The notes beneath the pieces were generated by a model. That model was given only the letters and a program-made list of their open reading frames with translations. It searched no databases and was not told the origin of the DNA. A program made the translations under genes and the position numbers. Below, piece after piece: positions 28,369-35,438 of a DNA stretch of 64,000 bases. Source of the DNA: Sva-07 sp963829585 (lineage in GTDB: Bacteria > Actinomycetota > Acidimicrobiia > Acidimicrobiales > Ilumatobacteraceae); assembly GCA_963829585.1 (NCBI GenBank), contig CAWHJD010000026.1, positions 1 through 64,000 on the forward strand. Reading direction: 5' to 3'. Within the stretch, counting starts at the first letter, position 1. Each line of letters begins with the position of its first letter.

Positions 28369-29868
28369 ATGAGCAACTCCACCAACCTGAGCACCACCAA
28401 CGTGAGCACCGTCGACGGCGTCGAGGTCCACACCGACCACTGGATCAACGGTCGCTGGGTCGCCTCCGAGGACCGCTTCGAGGACCGCTCACCGATCGAC
28501 GGCAGCCACCTCGCCGACGTAGCCGCCGGCGGACCAGCCGACGTCGACGCGGCCGTGGACGCGGCACGCGCAGCGTTCCCGGCGTGGGCGGCGCTCGGAC
28601 CCGCTGGTCGGGCACCGATCCTGCGCCGGTTCGCTCAACTGATCAACGATCACGTCGAGGAGATCTCGACGGTCGAATCGGTCGACAACGGTTCGCTGCT
28701 GTCGGGTCTGAAGCACGCCGTCATTCCTCGTGCCGCGCTGAACATCTCGTTCTTCGCCGAGCACGCGCTCACGCTCGGCGAGACCATCGAGTCCCCCCAG
28801 GTCAGCAACCGAGTGCGGTTCGACCCGAGTGGCGTCGCTGCGCTCATCACCCCATGGAACGCACCGTTCATGCTGACCACATGGAAAGTCGGACCAGCCT
28901 TGGCGGCCGGCAACACCATCGTGGTCAAACCGCCCGAGTGGGCGCCGCTGACCGCTGGGCTCCTTGCCCAACTCAGCGCCGAAGCGGGTCTTCCCGACGG
29001 TGTGCTCAACATCGTGCAGGGCATCGGCAGCACTGCCGGCGCGGCGCTCGTCGCACATGCCGACATCGACCGGATCAGTTTCACCGGCTCGACGCCGACC
29101 GCGCGTTCAATTGGGCGGGCCGCTGCCGAGACACTCACACCGGTCAGCTTCGAACTCGGTGGCAAGTCGCCGTTCGTCGTGCTCGCCGACGCCGACCTCG
29201 ACGCCGCCGCGCAAACGATCGTCGCCCAGTACATGAACGCCGGCCAGGTGTGTCTGTCCGGGACTCGGATCATTGTCGACGCCTCGGTTGCCGACGAGTT
29301 GCTCGAGAAGGTCCGAACCAACGCCGCGGCGTTGGTCGTTGGCGACCCGCGTCTGCCCGAGACGCGCATCGGCCCGCTGATCCATCCCACGCACGCGGCC
29401 CGCGTGGACGGGTTCGTCGAACGGGCAGTCAAGGATGGCGCCCGGGTGTTGTGGGGCGGAGGCCGCCACGACGCCGGCGAGCTCTACTTCCAGCCGACCA
29501 TGTTCGACCAGGTCGCCCACGATTCCGAACTGTTCCGCAGCGAGGTGTTCGGCCCCGTGCTCAGCTGGCACACCGTTGCCGACGCGGACGAGGCGATCGC
29601 GGTCGCCAACGACCAGGAGTACGGCCTCGCCGCGACGTTGTTCGGTTGCGACGAGACCCGCACGACCTACGTCGCCGATCGGCTGGTCGCCGGCACGGTG
29701 TGGGTCAACTGCTACTACGTCCGCGAACTCGCCGCACCGTTCGGCGGTGCCCGCAACTCCGGCATCGGCCGCGAGGGCGGAACGTGGAGCTTCGACTTCT
29801 TCTGCGACGTCAAGAACATCGCAACCCGTCACGACTCACTCACCACCTCAGCACACACAGGAGCATGA
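28369..29868 (+). CDS. hpaE: 5-carboxymethyl-2-hydroxymuconate-semialdehyde dehydrogenase-like aldehyde dehydrogenase
   Basis: A 499-residue NAD-dependent aldehyde dehydrogenase. Catalytic Asn164 (TPWNAPF), Glu262 (FELGGKSP) and Cys295 (AGQVCLSGTR) are in place, along with the cofactor loop FTGSTPTARSIG and the tail APFGGARNSGIGREGG. Its neighbours (HpaD, HpaG-like, HpaI, HpaH) make oxidation of the ring-cleavage semialdehyde the most likely job, as for HpaE/HpcC. The first ~25 residues are a poorly conserved Ser/Thr-rich extension. The start ATG 28369 lies 20 bp after the hydroxylase stop. Gene symbol by context and similarity. Confidence 0.88.
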   Translation: MSNSTNLSTTNVSTVDGVEVHTDHWINGRWVASEDRFEDRSPIDGSHLADVAAGGPADVDAAVDAARAAFPAWAALGPAGRAPILRRFAQLINDHVEEISTVESVDNGSLLSGLKHAVIPRAALNISFFAEHALTLGETIESPQVSNRVRFDPSGVAALITPWNAPFMLTTWKVGPALAAGNTIVVKPPEWAPLTAGLLAQLSAEAGLPDGVLNIVQGIGSTAGAALVAHADIDRISFTGSTPTARSIGRAAAETLTPVSFELGGKSPFVVLADADLDAAAQTIVAQYMNAGQVCLSGTRIIVDASVADELLEKVRTNAAALVVGDPRLPETRIGPLIHPTHAARVDGFVERAVKDGARVLWGGGRHDAGELYFQPTMFDQVAHDSELFRSEVFGPVLSWHTVADADEAIAVANDQEYGLAATLFGCDETRTTYVADRLVAGTVWVNCYYVRELAAPFGGARNSGIGREGGTWSFDFFCDVKNIATRHDSLTTSAHTGA

Positions 29869-29870
29869 AC

Positions 29871-30743
29871 ATGGGAACGATCAACGCCGCAGCACTCGTC
29901 GCCCACCAGCCGGGGATCATGATCCCCGAGCCAGGTCGGATCGCGATGAACGACGGCTACGACACCACGCTGGTCGCCGGCTTCGCCGACATCCGGGCCC
30001 GGCTCGACGCCGCCGCCGTCGACACGCTGGTCATCATCGACACGCACTGGTTCACGACGGCGTTCCATGTGGTGGCCGGCGCCGACCGCTACTCCGGCGT
30101 CTATACGTCGGACGAACTGCCGATGATGATCACCGACCTGCCCTATGACTTCCCGGGCGCCCCGGCACTTGCGGCGCTGGTCGCCGAGGCCGGCGCGGCG
30201 CGGCTGCTGCCGGTGTTCAACACCACCAGCGACCACATCGCGATCCAGTACCCGACGATCAACCTCGTCCATCACCTCCAGTGGGATCGACCGGTGCTGC
30301 GGATCGGCATCTGCCAGCATGCCGAAGCGCACAACTTCCTCGACTTCGGAGCGGCGCTCGGTGACGCCATCGCCCGCAGCGACGCGCGCGTCGGGATCCT
30401 CGCGTCGGGCGGGATGAGTCATCGGTTTCCCACGCTCGACACGTCCAGCAATCACGTCAAGACCGCCGCCGAGCACGTGATCTCGGCTGAGGCCCGCGCA
30501 TTCGACGAGGCCGTCCTCGCCAGATGGGCACGCGGTGAACACGCCGGCGTCATCGATTCCTATCCCGACTACAAGCCGTTCAAGCCCGAAGGCCTGCTCG
30601 GTCACTACCTGATCATGGCCGGCGCCCTCGGCGGACGCGACTGGAACGCCCCCGGCGCTCAGCTCTCGGAGTACGAGAACGCATTCGGCACCGGTCAGGT
30701 GCACGTGTGGTTCGACCTCACCAACGACAGGCAGCCGGCATGA
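29871..30743 (+). CDS. hpaD: 3,4-dihydroxyphenylacetate 2,3-dioxygenase (class III extradiol)
   Basis: A 290-residue LigB-type extradiol dioxygenase. It reads like enterobacterial HpaD/HpcB along its length: VDTLVIIDTHWFTTAFHV with the iron-binding His, YSGVYTSDELPMMITDLPY, GILASGGMSHRF and the closing TGQVHVWFDL. It cleaves homoprotocatechuate between C2 and C3. Two ATGs compete: 29865 overlaps the hpaE stop but sits 1 base from AGGAG, while 29871 sits 7 bases away, so 29871 is chosen. The fold is unrelated to the VOC dioxygenase of the other operon, so the island carries both extradiol types. Confidence 0.92.
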   Translation: MGTINAAALVAHQPGIMIPEPGRIAMNDGYDTTLVAGFADIRARLDAAAVDTLVIIDTHWFTTAFHVVAGADRYSGVYTSDELPMMITDLPYDFPGAPALAALVAEAGAARLLPVFNTTSDHIAIQYPTINLVHHLQWDRPVLRIGICQHAEAHNFLDFGAALGDAIARSDARVGILASGGMSHRFPTLDTSSNHVKTAAEHVISAEARAFDEAVLARWARGEHAGVIDSYPDYKPFKPEGLLGHYLIMAGALGGRDWNAPGAQLSEYENAFGTGQVHVWFDLTNDRQPA

Positions 30744-31612
30744 GCGTCACCACCCGACCCAACGTGCTCGAGGGCGAACGAGAGGAGTGGCGGCGAATCC
30801 TGCACGACGGGATCCCGCACTGGGTCGAACCCGACGGCGACGAACTGGTGCTCGGCGACGGCCGACGCGTCGCCGAATCCGAAGCGACCTACCTGCCGCC
30901 ATGCGACCCGACGAAGATCCTGTGCGTTCACCTCAACTACCCGTCCCGGGCGATCGAGTTCGGCGTGGCGATGGGCGCAACACCGACCTACTTCCAGAAG
31001 CCGACCACCGCAATGAACTCGCACCGCGGCATGCTGCTGCGCCCCGCCGACTGCCAGTACCTGAACTACGAAGGTGAGATCGCGGCAATCATCGGCAAAC
31101 CGATGCGCAACATCGCACCAGAGGACACCTGGTCCTACCTCGCCGGCTTCGCGCCCGCCAACGATGTCGGCTGCCACGACTACCGCGACACCGACGCCGG
31201 CGGAATGCTCCGAGTCAAGGGAATGGACGGCTTCTGCCCGGTCGGGCCTGGAATCGTCCGCGGTGTCGACATCCGCCAGTCGACGGTGCGGACCTACCTC
31301 AACGGCAACGTCGTCCAGGAAGACCCAGTCGACGCAATGACCTACGGCATCGACTACATGCTCGCCGACCTGTGCCGTCACATCACCCTGCTCCCCGGCG
31401 ACATCGTGCTCACCGGGACACCCGCCAACTCGCGCCCGATGGCACTCGGCGACGTCGTCGAGGTCGAGGTCACCGACGTCGGACGGCTCACCAACACCGT
31501 CGCCGAAATCCCCGCACCCAAGCACGCTGTCGGCCACCAACCGACCAACTCACGCCAGGTTCGCGGCGTCGCACTCGGCCCCGCCTCGCTGAGCGCCGAG
31601 GAACAGGCGTGA
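30740..31612 (+). CDS. Fumarylacetoacetate-hydrolase family isomerase/decarboxylase (HpaG-like)
   Basis: A 290-residue FAH-fold protein. YEGEIAAIIGKPMRNI holds the metal-binding Glu pair, followed by GFAPANDVGCHDYRD, VKGMDGFCPVGPGI and LLPGDIVLTGTPANSRPM, as in HpcE/HpaG. In the homoprotocatechuate pathway these enzymes isomerise and decarboxylate 5-oxopent-3-ene-1,2,5-tricarboxylate to the dienoate taken by HpaH. The E. coli enzyme is a two-domain fusion of about 430 residues; here there is only one domain and no second copy. ATG 30740 overlaps the hpaD stop by 4 bp. Confidence 0.85.
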   Translation: MSVTTRPNVLEGEREEWRRILHDGIPHWVEPDGDELVLGDGRRVAESEATYLPPCDPTKILCVHLNYPSRAIEFGVAMGATPTYFQKPTTAMNSHRGMLLRPADCQYLNYEGEIAAIIGKPMRNIAPEDTWSYLAGFAPANDVGCHDYRDTDAGGMLRVKGMDGFCPVGPGIVRGVDIRQSTVRTYLNGNVVQEDPVDAMTYGIDYMLADLCRHITLLPGDIVLTGTPANSRPMALGDVVEVEVTDVGRLTNTVAEIPAPKHAVGHQPTNSRQVRGVALGPASLSAEEQA

Positions 31613-32391
31613 CGACCGAGCGACCGTCGCTCCGTCAACGCTGGGCCGACGGAGACGTCACGTACGGGGCATGGTGCATGATGCCAGGAGCCCTCGGCGT
31701 CGAGGTCATCGGCAAGGCCGGCTTCGACTGGGTGCTCATCGACATGCAACACGGCAGCATGGGCTACGAAGGCGCACTCGACATGATCCGCGCCGCCGAC
31801 ATCCACGGGCTGGCCAGCGTCGTCCGCGTCCCCTGGAACGAACCCGGGATCATCGGACGAATGCTCGACGCCGGTGCCGAGGCCATCCTCATCCCGATGA
31901 TCGAAACCGCCGACGACGCACGCGCCGCGGTCGACGCCTGCCGCTACCCGCCCGCAGGCCGACGAAGCCTCGGCCCCATCCGAGTCGGCACGCGCGACGG
32001 AGCCGGGTACATGCGATCCGCCAACGAGCGCGTCACCGTCATCCCGATGATCGAAACAGCACAAGCCCTCGCCGACGTCGAAGCCATCGCCGCCGTCCCC
32101 GGCGTCGACGCCTTGTTCGTCGGGCCCTTCGATCTCTCGATCGCGCTCGGGCTTCCGCCCGGCGACAACGACGGCAATGAGATCTTCGACGATGCACTCA
32201 CCCGCACCATCGCCGCCGCATCGGCGGCGGGCATCGCACTCGCCGTGCTGTCCAACCAACTGGTCGCTCCGCGCCGGGTCGCTCAAGGCTTCCAGATGGT
32301 GTCAGTCACGATGGACACCGTTGCGCTCGCGACCGCCAGCACCGCCGCGCTCCACACCGTCCGCGCCGCGGTCGAGGCAACACCGTCATGA
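31609..32391 (+). CDS. hpaI: 4-hydroxy-2-oxoheptanedioate (HpcH/HpaI) class II aldolase
   Basis: A 260-residue TIM-barrel aldolase of the HpcH/HpaI family. The start of the barrel reads YGAWCMMPGALGVEVIGKAGFDWVLIDMQHG, the metal site is AILIPMIETADDARAAV, and VDALFVGPFDLSIALG is a further signature. It splits 4-hydroxy-2-oxoheptanedioate into pyruvate and succinate semialdehyde, the last step of the pathway. The start is GTG 31609, overlapping the preceding stop. It is unrelated in sequence to the HMGL-type aldolase of operon 1. Confidence 0.92.
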   Translation: MTTERPSLRQRWADGDVTYGAWCMMPGALGVEVIGKAGFDWVLIDMQHGSMGYEGALDMIRAADIHGLASVVRVPWNEPGIIGRMLDAGAEAILIPMIETADDARAAVDACRYPPAGRRSLGPIRVGTRDGAGYMRSANERVTVIPMIETAQALADVEAIAAVPGVDALFVGPFDLSIALGLPPGDNDGNEIFDDALTRTIAAASAAGIALAVLSNQLVAPRRVAQGFQMVSVTMDTVALATASTAALHTVRAAVEATPS

Positions 32392-33182
32392 GCTTGGACC
32401 AGGCCGCCCGAAACGAGATCGCAGAGGCCTTGCGCGAAGCGCACCGCACCGGGACTCCGATCCCACGACTCACCGCCACCTATCCCGACATGGACGTCGA
32501 AGACGCCTACCGAGTGCAAGAGATTTTCATCGCCCGGCGCCTCGCGGAAGGCGCACGCATCAAGGGCTACAAGGTCGGGCTCACCTCCAAGGCGATGCAG
32601 GAGATGGCCGGAGCCAGCGAGCCCGACTTCAGCGCCATGACCGACGACATGTTCCTGCCCGAATCCACCCCGATCGGCAGCGCCAGTCTCATCCGACCGT
32701 TGGTCGAGATGGAGATCGCGTTCGTGATCGGCTCTCAGCTCGAGGGCCCCGGCGTCCTGCCGGCCGATGTCGTGCGAGCCACCGAGTACGTGCTCCCCGC
32801 GATCGAGATCGTCGACTTCCGAGTCGAGGTCGGACCCGGGTTCGGCATCGTCGACACCATCGCTGACCTCGCCGCCTGCGGAGCCGCAGTACTCGGCGCG
32901 AACCCGCGCCGCCTCGACCAGATCGACATCCGCCGCGTACGCGGCACACTGTCGCGCAACGGCGCCATCGAGCAGGAAGGCGAGGCGTCCGCAGTCCTCG
33001 GAAACCCGGTCACCGCTGTTGCCTGGCTTGCCAACAAGCTCGCCGAGTTCGACATCTCCTTCTCACCCGGCGATGTCATCCTCACCGGATCCTTCGTCAA
33101 GGCGATCCCGGTCGCGGCCGGCGACGAGATCGTCTGCGAGTTCGACCACGGCCTCGGACGCGTCGACGTGTCGTTCACCTGA
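32388..33182 (+). CDS. hpaH: 2-oxo-hept-4-ene-1,7-dioate hydratase
   Basis: A 264-residue hydratase of the HpaH/MhpD family. AYRVQEIFIARRLAEGARIKGYKVGLTSKAMQEMAG, SEPDFSAMTDDMF, RPLVEMEIAFVIGSQLEG and LPAIEIVDFRVE are diagnostic. It hydrates the dienoate to 4-hydroxy-2-oxoheptanedioate, the substrate of the aldolase encoded just before it. ATG 32388 overlaps the hpaI stop by 4 bp. It is the last gene of the operon; a convergent gene ends 50 bp beyond. Confidence 0.92.
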   Translation: MSLDQAARNEIAEALREAHRTGTPIPRLTATYPDMDVEDAYRVQEIFIARRLAEGARIKGYKVGLTSKAMQEMAGASEPDFSAMTDDMFLPESTPIGSASLIRPLVEMEIAFVIGSQLEGPGVLPADVVRATEYVLPAIEIVDFRVEVGPGFGIVDTIADLAACGAAVLGANPRRLDQIDIRRVRGTLSRNGAIEQEGEASAVLGNPVTAVAWLANKLAEFDISFSPGDVILTGSFVKAIPVAAGDEIVCEFDHGLGRVDVSFT

Positions 33183-33231
33183 CACGAGTTGCGTCGGAAC
33201 GCGTTCCACCCGCGCCTCTGCGAGGTGCAGG

Positions 33232-33765
33232 TCAGCTCGCAGCGAGCAGCGTTCTCACGAGCCTTCCCTCGTCGTCATCGTGGAGGTTGTGGCGGGCGAG
33301 GAGTGTTGCGTTCACGAGGGCGATGATGCGACCGCGATCGTCGCTGTGGCCGTCGGGTTCGAGCCAAGCCTGTACGTCAGTCCAACGCCACAGCGGCGAT
33401 CTGGTCGAGGTGCCGTAGGCGGGAGCGGGGAAGCGGGAGCTGTCGGCGTCACGCTTGATCCAGTGGTTCACGGCTTGGCGACTGCGCCCGGTGCGTTCGG
33501 CGATGTCGGCTTGTGAAACGAGTTCTTCGCCCTCGACGCGTACGACGTGGATGTCAGCGACGGACTCGGCCTGGGTGACTGCTGAGGTGATGGCGTCGAG
33601 CAGCGTGGGCGCTTCGCGGTCGACGTCGAGGGCGGGGTGTCCGTCGAATGCCGTGATCGCGGCGTCGTCGAGACCGGCTTCGAAGAGCAGGTCGCTGGTC
33701 GCCTCGTCGATCGGGCCGTCGAGGATCAGCATGAAGTTGTGAGTGTCCATGTGGTGTCGATTCAT
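33232..33765 (-). CDS. Helix-turn-helix protein, probable antitoxin/regulator of a HicA-like partner
   Basis: A 177-residue protein starting at ATG 33765 inside an ATGA overlap with the preceding small gene. Residues ~10-80 are acidic. A helix-turn-helix of the AlpA/MerR-like kind follows at ~82-125 (LVSQADIAERTGRSRQAVNHWIKRD, then PLWRWTDVQAWL). The layout, a small basic protein first and a DNA-binding protein second in tight overlap, resembles toxin-antitoxin order in HicAB systems. The N-terminus is not a clear HicB fold, so the assignment is tentative. It sits between the catabolic operon and the integrase, as a stabilising module of the island would. Confidence 0.6.
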   Translation of the reverse strand: MNRHHMDTHNFMLILDGPIDEATSDLLFEAGLDDAAITAFDGHPALDVDREAPTLLDAITSAVTQAESVADIHVVRVEGEELVSQADIAERTGRSRQAVNHWIKRDADSSRFPAPAYGTSTRSPLWRWTDVQAWLEPDGHSDDRGRIIALVNATLLARHNLHDDDEGRLVRTLLAAS

Positions 33766-33974
33766 GTGTTGCGACGGATGTGCCGTCGGATCTGCTTGGC
33801 GTGGTTGTCGGTGTTCTTCGGTGTGGACCACACCCGGAACGGGTGAGGTTGATCACCGCTGATGACGTGGGTGGAATGACCGTGGCCCGAAGCGTCGCTC
33901 ACGGTCAATCCCGCGTCTTCAGCCTCTCGGAGTGCCTTCTCGATCTCCTTCTTCGGGTGAGGTCTCCGCTGCAC
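33762..33974 (-). CDS. HicA-like small protein, possible toxin
   Basis: A 70-residue basic protein (MQRRPHPKKEIEKALREAEDAG, then GHGHSTHVIS and a C-terminal KQIRRHIRRN). A short alpha-beta-beta-beta-alpha layout with a His after a Gly in the middle (SGHGHSTHV) recalls HicA mRNA interferases, whose catalytic His sits in a GSHH-type turn. The start is GTG 33974, only 6 nt downstream of a strong -10 element, so the message is probably leaderless. It overlaps the HTH gene by 4 bp. Toxicity is an inference from size, order and fold hints. Confidence 0.55.
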   Translation of the reverse strand: MQRRPHPKKEIEKALREAEDAGLTVSDASGHGHSTHVISGDQPHPFRVWSTPKNTDNHAKQIRRHIRRNT

Positions 33975-33980
33975 GATCAG

Positions 33981-34015
33981 ACCCTACGGACATGCGTAGA
34001 CAATGTCAACTACGC
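33981..34015 (-). promoter_or_regulatory. Sigma-70 promoter and palindromic operator of the HicA-like/HTH module
   Basis: On the minus strand TTGACA (34009-34004) and TAGGGT (33986-33981) are separated by exactly 17 bp. The GTG start follows 6 nt after the -10, predicting a leaderless transcript. An inverted repeat, GCGTAG (33994-33999) and CTACGC (34010-34015) with a 10-nt spacer, overlaps the -35, a natural site for autoregulation by the HTH protein. The region lies in the end of the integrase gene. Confidence 0.65.
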
Positions 34016-35205
34016 GGGTTCAGGACGTCGTCGAGAATATGGGCGCCGCCGATGGTGGGTTTGATGCGGTGGCGGTAGTGCTGCTGCAGCATGCGGAGGT
34101 CTTTGTGGCCGAGTTGGTCGGCGACGTGTTCGATGGGCAATCCGGCGTCAGCCATGAGGCTGGCGGCGGTGTGACGCAACAGGTTGGGGGTCCATCGCCC
34201 CTCGATGCCGGCGGTGGCGATGAGGCGGTCGAACTCGTTGCGCACTGCCTTCGGATCCGCTGGTCGTCCGGTGGGGGAGGTGAACACCAAGTTGTCGGGG
34301 TTGGACCACGCCGGGCCGAGTGTTGCGGCGTGCTCGTCTTGTCGATGCTGGTGACGTTCAAGAGACTCGAGGACGACGTCGGGGGCTTCGAGGGTGCGGA
34401 TGCTGCCGGGGGTCTTGGTGTTGCCGATGGTGACGGAGCCGTCGGTGTTGGTGGTGCGGGCGCGCCAGATGTGGATGGTGCCGTTGGCGAAGTCGATGTC
34501 GTTCCAGGACAGTCCGGCGGCTTCACCGGGGCGCAAGCCGAGGTAGAGCATGAGCGTCCACATCGCTTCGAGCTCTGTGCCGGCGGCAGCGGCGAGAAGT
34601 TGCCGGGCTTGTTCGACGCTGAGCGATTTGCCGGTGCGTTGGGTGATGGCGCCGGTGGGGAGCTCGGCGAGGGCGGCGACGTTGCGGGTGACGAGGTCGC
34701 GTCGCTGCGCCCACGTGAGTGCCTGGGACAGCGTCGAGCGCAACTTGATCAACGAGTTCCGTGAAAGCGCACTCGTCGCAGCCCGTCCCCGTCCTTTGCG
34801 GGGTGTGGGTTGTTCGTCGGCGGGGATCGTGCGGCGGGTGAGAGCGGCTTCGACGTCGTCGACGGTGAGTGCTTGGAGTTTGATGGTGCCGAGTTCGTGG
34901 GTGAGGATGCGGATGGCCCAGTCGTGGCTGGCGATGCGGGCGGGGGAGAGGTCCCGGTTGGGGAGTGCTTTGGTGCGCCAGAGTTCGAGGAGTTCGGCGA
35001 CGGTGCGGTCGCGGGTGATGACGGGGAGTCCGTCGTCGGCGGCGCGGCGGAGTTGGTCGAGTTTGTAGCGGGCTTCGGTCTTGGTGCGTGCTGAGACGGT
35101 GCGGGGTTTGCCGTTGACACTGATTCGTCCCATCCAGCGGTCGCGGTCGGCGCGGTAGAACAGGGCTCCGTCGCCGCGACTTCGTCGGCTCTTCTTGGCG
35201 GCCAT
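34006..35205 (-). CDS. int: Tyrosine recombinase (island integrase)
   Basis: A 399-residue phage-type integrase. An N-terminal arm-binding region (GDGALFYRADRDRWMGRISVNGKPRTVSARTKTEA) is followed by a SAM-like core-binding domain (residues ~66-180) and the catalytic domain: Arg225 (GLRPGEAAGL), a Lys near 264, Arg344-His345 (NLLRHTAAS), His367 (LGHKDL) and nucleophile Tyr377 (QQHYRHR). The first His of the usual HxxR box is Asn341. ATG 35205 is chosen because GGGAGGG lies just upstream. The gene lies 150 bp from attR, oriented into the island, as is usual for tRNA-integrating elements. Confidence 0.93.
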   Translation of the reverse strand: MAAKKSRRSRGDGALFYRADRDRWMGRISVNGKPRTVSARTKTEARYKLDQLRRAADDGLPVITRDRTVAELLELWRTKALPNRDLSPARIASHDWAIRILTHELGTIKLQALTVDDVEAALTRRTIPADEQPTPRKGRGRAATSALSRNSLIKLRSTLSQALTWAQRRDLVTRNVAALAELPTGAITQRTGKSLSVEQARQLLAAAAGTELEAMWTLMLYLGLRPGEAAGLSWNDIDFANGTIHIWRARTTNTDGSVTIGNTKTPGSIRTLEAPDVVLESLERHQHRQDEHAATLGPAWSNPDNLVFTSPTGRPADPKAVRNEFDRLIATAGIEGRWTPNLLRHTAASLMADAGLPIEHVADQLGHKDLRMLQQHYRHRIKPTIGGAHILDDVLNPRS

Positions 35206-35263
35206 CAGTTCCCTCCCAGTTTCTGGCGACACCTTGGTTGACACCCTACAACCCAAGGTCTCA

Positions 35264-35342
35264 GCGAACCAGAGCGAACATCGACGAACAGAAAGCCCAT
35301 ATAGACACGGTGTTTGGTGAACGCCGGCGAACGTCAGCGAAC
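35264..35342. repeat. Six phased GCGAAC repeats between int and attR (probable arm-type sites)
   Basis: On the plus strand the hexamer GCGAAC or a one-base variant begins at 35264, 35274, 35284 (ACGAAC), 35317 (GTGAAC), 35327 and 35337. These are two triplets, each at exact 10-bp spacing, 33 bp apart. The position next to the integrase gene and attachment repeat, and the helical phasing, fit arm-type binding sites of a tyrosine integrase or excisionase sites. Confidence 0.75.
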
Positions 35343-35355
35343 ATCTCACAGGTAT

Positions 35356-35400
35356 ATGGCATGGAAGAGGTCAGGAGTTCGATTCTCCTTAGCTCCACGG
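35356..35400 (+). repeat. attR: orphan 45-bp copy of the tRNA-Ala 3' half
   Basis: Identical to 19463-19507, from ATGGCATGG in the anticodon loop to CTCCACGG past the tRNA end. Upstream sequence (GGTAT) does not continue the tRNA, so no functional tRNA is formed here. It marks the right end of the island. Confidence 0.93.
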
Positions 35401-35405
35401 TAAAG

Positions 35406-35438
35406 GCCCAGGTCACAGACCTGGGCTTCTTTCGTTTT
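35406..35438 (+). terminator. Original tRNA-Ala terminator, displaced by the island
   Basis: GCCCAGGTC and GACCTGGGC form a 9-bp perfect stem with loop ACA, followed by TTCTTTCGTTTT, a good intrinsic terminator. It begins 6 bp after attR. In the uninterrupted chromosome it would end the tRNA-Ala transcript now 15.9 kb away. Confidence 0.85.

Larger units (their letters stand above)
19463..35400. mobile_element. 15.9-kb aromatic-catabolic genomic island integrated in tRNA-Ala(GGC)
   Basis: Perfect 45-bp direct repeats bound the segment; one is the 3' half of tRNA-Ala and the other an orphan copy. A tyrosine recombinase gene lies 150 bp inside the right end, reading away from it, with phased GTTCGC repeats between gene and repeat. 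Cargo is two meta-cleavage pathways, two TetR regulators and a HicA-like/HTH pair. No conjugation, replication or relaxase gene is present, so it is best called an integrative genomic island rather than a self-transmissible element. The ~280 bp inside the left end carry no gene. Confidence 0.88.

Noticed and set aside
35356..35400. A second tRNA-Ala gene
   Set aside because: Only the anticodon-loop to 3'-end half is present; upstream bases do not form an acceptor, D or anticodon 5' stem. It is the attR copy.
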